DNA of 64,000 nt, from NCBI GenBank assembly GCA_033439265.1, contig JAVTVX010000002.1, forward strand, positions 6,980,174-7,044,173. Direction: 5' to 3'. The position numbers were made by a program, and so were the translations under genes. The notes beneath the pieces were generated by a model. That model was given only the letters and a program-made list of their open reading frames with translations. It was not told the origin of the DNA and did not search any database. The stretch comes from Dillenia suffruticosa (taxonomy: Eukaryota > Streptophyta > Magnoliopsida > Dilleniales > Dilleniaceae). The stretch's first letter is position 1; every line of letters begins with the position of its first letter. Below, in pieces: positions 63,080 through 64,000 of the stretch.

Positions 63080-64000
63080 GATAGTTTTTTCAGGTTCATT
63101 TCTTCTTCTTCAAAAATTACCTTTGTGGGAAATTTATATTCAAGTTTGTAAACGAGAAATGAAGAGCTGTAGGAAGGGTTGAGTTGCTTGTTGTAGATTT
63201 TCACCAATCTAATAAAAAGGTCTTGCAGCCACCTTGATTCTTGCTAAAATTAGGATGAAGACTAAGATTCCTGTTTAGGTGGTCTTGTTAATCTGTGAAG
63301 ACCCTTTGCCAATTTTGTACTTATGTGTTTATGGAGAATAATTCCAGGGGAAATTGCTGCATGCCTGTATCCGATTGGATTTGTACAAAGAATTTCATTG
63401 ATGAAGGATGCCAGAAATCATCCTCGAGGGTGCTGTATGTTAGCCGTGATGGATTACATGACATTAGTAGCATTTTTCTTTTATCTGAATCAAGAATTTT
63501 AATCATTTTTAACATCTACTTATTTACATGAAAGAAATGATTTTAGATTAATAATTATATGCCTCCGATGCCTATCGATAACCCGAATCCTCATACACAT
63601 CATGATAAAGTTAACAAAGAAAAGAAATATAATTGCGTGCAACCTTCTTTAAGCATTGTTCAAAAATGAAATTTTATTTTGTTGGGGCACTTTCTGTTTT
63701 GCATCTATATTCTTGTTTTTGTTAACTTGGTAATGTTTTTTGCATTCTTCAATCACTTTTGCCCAAGCATGAATTATTTGATTTGGGGCTAATATTCTCT
63801 CTCTTTCCATAATCCTGTACAACAAAATTATTACAAACTTCAAATAAAAGCTAGTTTATACACAATCCCACAAGAAAAAAATGGATTGAGGCAAGAAATT
63901 CAGACCACTTGAAACCCTAGCAATCAAAATTGAAAGACATTTCAACATTTGGACTACTTGAGATAGATTCTTTCCGCTGCCCTTTCCACCGTCCCCAGTC
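63080..64000. other. PGK 3' flank and start of next intergenic region
   Basis: The first 150-450 bases should include the PGK 3' UTR. The rest is AT-rich, with small open frames on both strands that show no similarity to a known family and no sign of an exon. Confidence 0.5.
63211..63216 (+). promoter_or_regulatory. Candidate poly(A) signal of PGK
   Basis: AATAAA lies 132 bases after the stop codon in a T/A-rich 3' flank. Position and sequence suit a near-upstream element; actual cleavage is not visible. Confidence 0.45.

Overview
This is nuclear DNA of a flowering plant, almost certainly a eudicot and probably one with a medium to large genome. The evidence is spliced genes with long AT-rich introns, plant LINEs and a plant hAT transposon, abundant microsatellites, and four genes that match Arabidopsis proteins almost exon for exon. 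I cannot name the species from sequence alone.

Layout. 1-5360 is a decayed L1-type LINE (endonuclease, reverse transcriptase and RNase H remnants, + strand) interrupted by a non-LINE insert at about 1626-3110. 7327-14797 (+) is a five-exon peroxisomal 2,4-dienoyl-CoA reductase/SDR gene ending in the peroxisomal signal SKL. 14798-18463 is intergenic and holds a small fragment of the mitochondrial atp1 gene. 18464-45465 (-) is a 19-exon gene for chloroplast FTSH12 (1002 aa in 27 kb). Its introns hold RTE-type LINE remnants and a complete-ended hAT transposon at 30167-33810. 45466-50147 is an intergenic stretch with a compound palindrome, a (GA)55 tract, a 5S rRNA-like/U2 snRNA-like composite and a tiny poly(A) insertion with a target-site duplication. 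50148-56536 (-) is a seven-exon gene for a chloroplast membrane HEAGH metalloprotease-like protein (VIR3). 56537-60196 is AT-rich, repeat-bearing intergenic DNA. 60197-63079 (+) is a six-exon plastid phosphoglycerate kinase gene (476 aa).

Gene logic. Three of the four genes act in the chloroplast: FTSH12 in the inner-envelope AAA complex linked to protein import, VIR3 in chloroplast biogenesis, and PGK in the Calvin cycle. The fourth acts in peroxisomal fatty-acid breakdown. They do not form an operon. In Arabidopsis, as I recall the locus numbers, each of the other three genes lies beside or very near a different PGK paralogue. This window therefore looks like an unfractionated version of an ancestral block, and I consider that its most informative feature. 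All exon boundaries were placed by eye from GT/AG sites, reading-frame continuity and family similarity; all joins keep frame.
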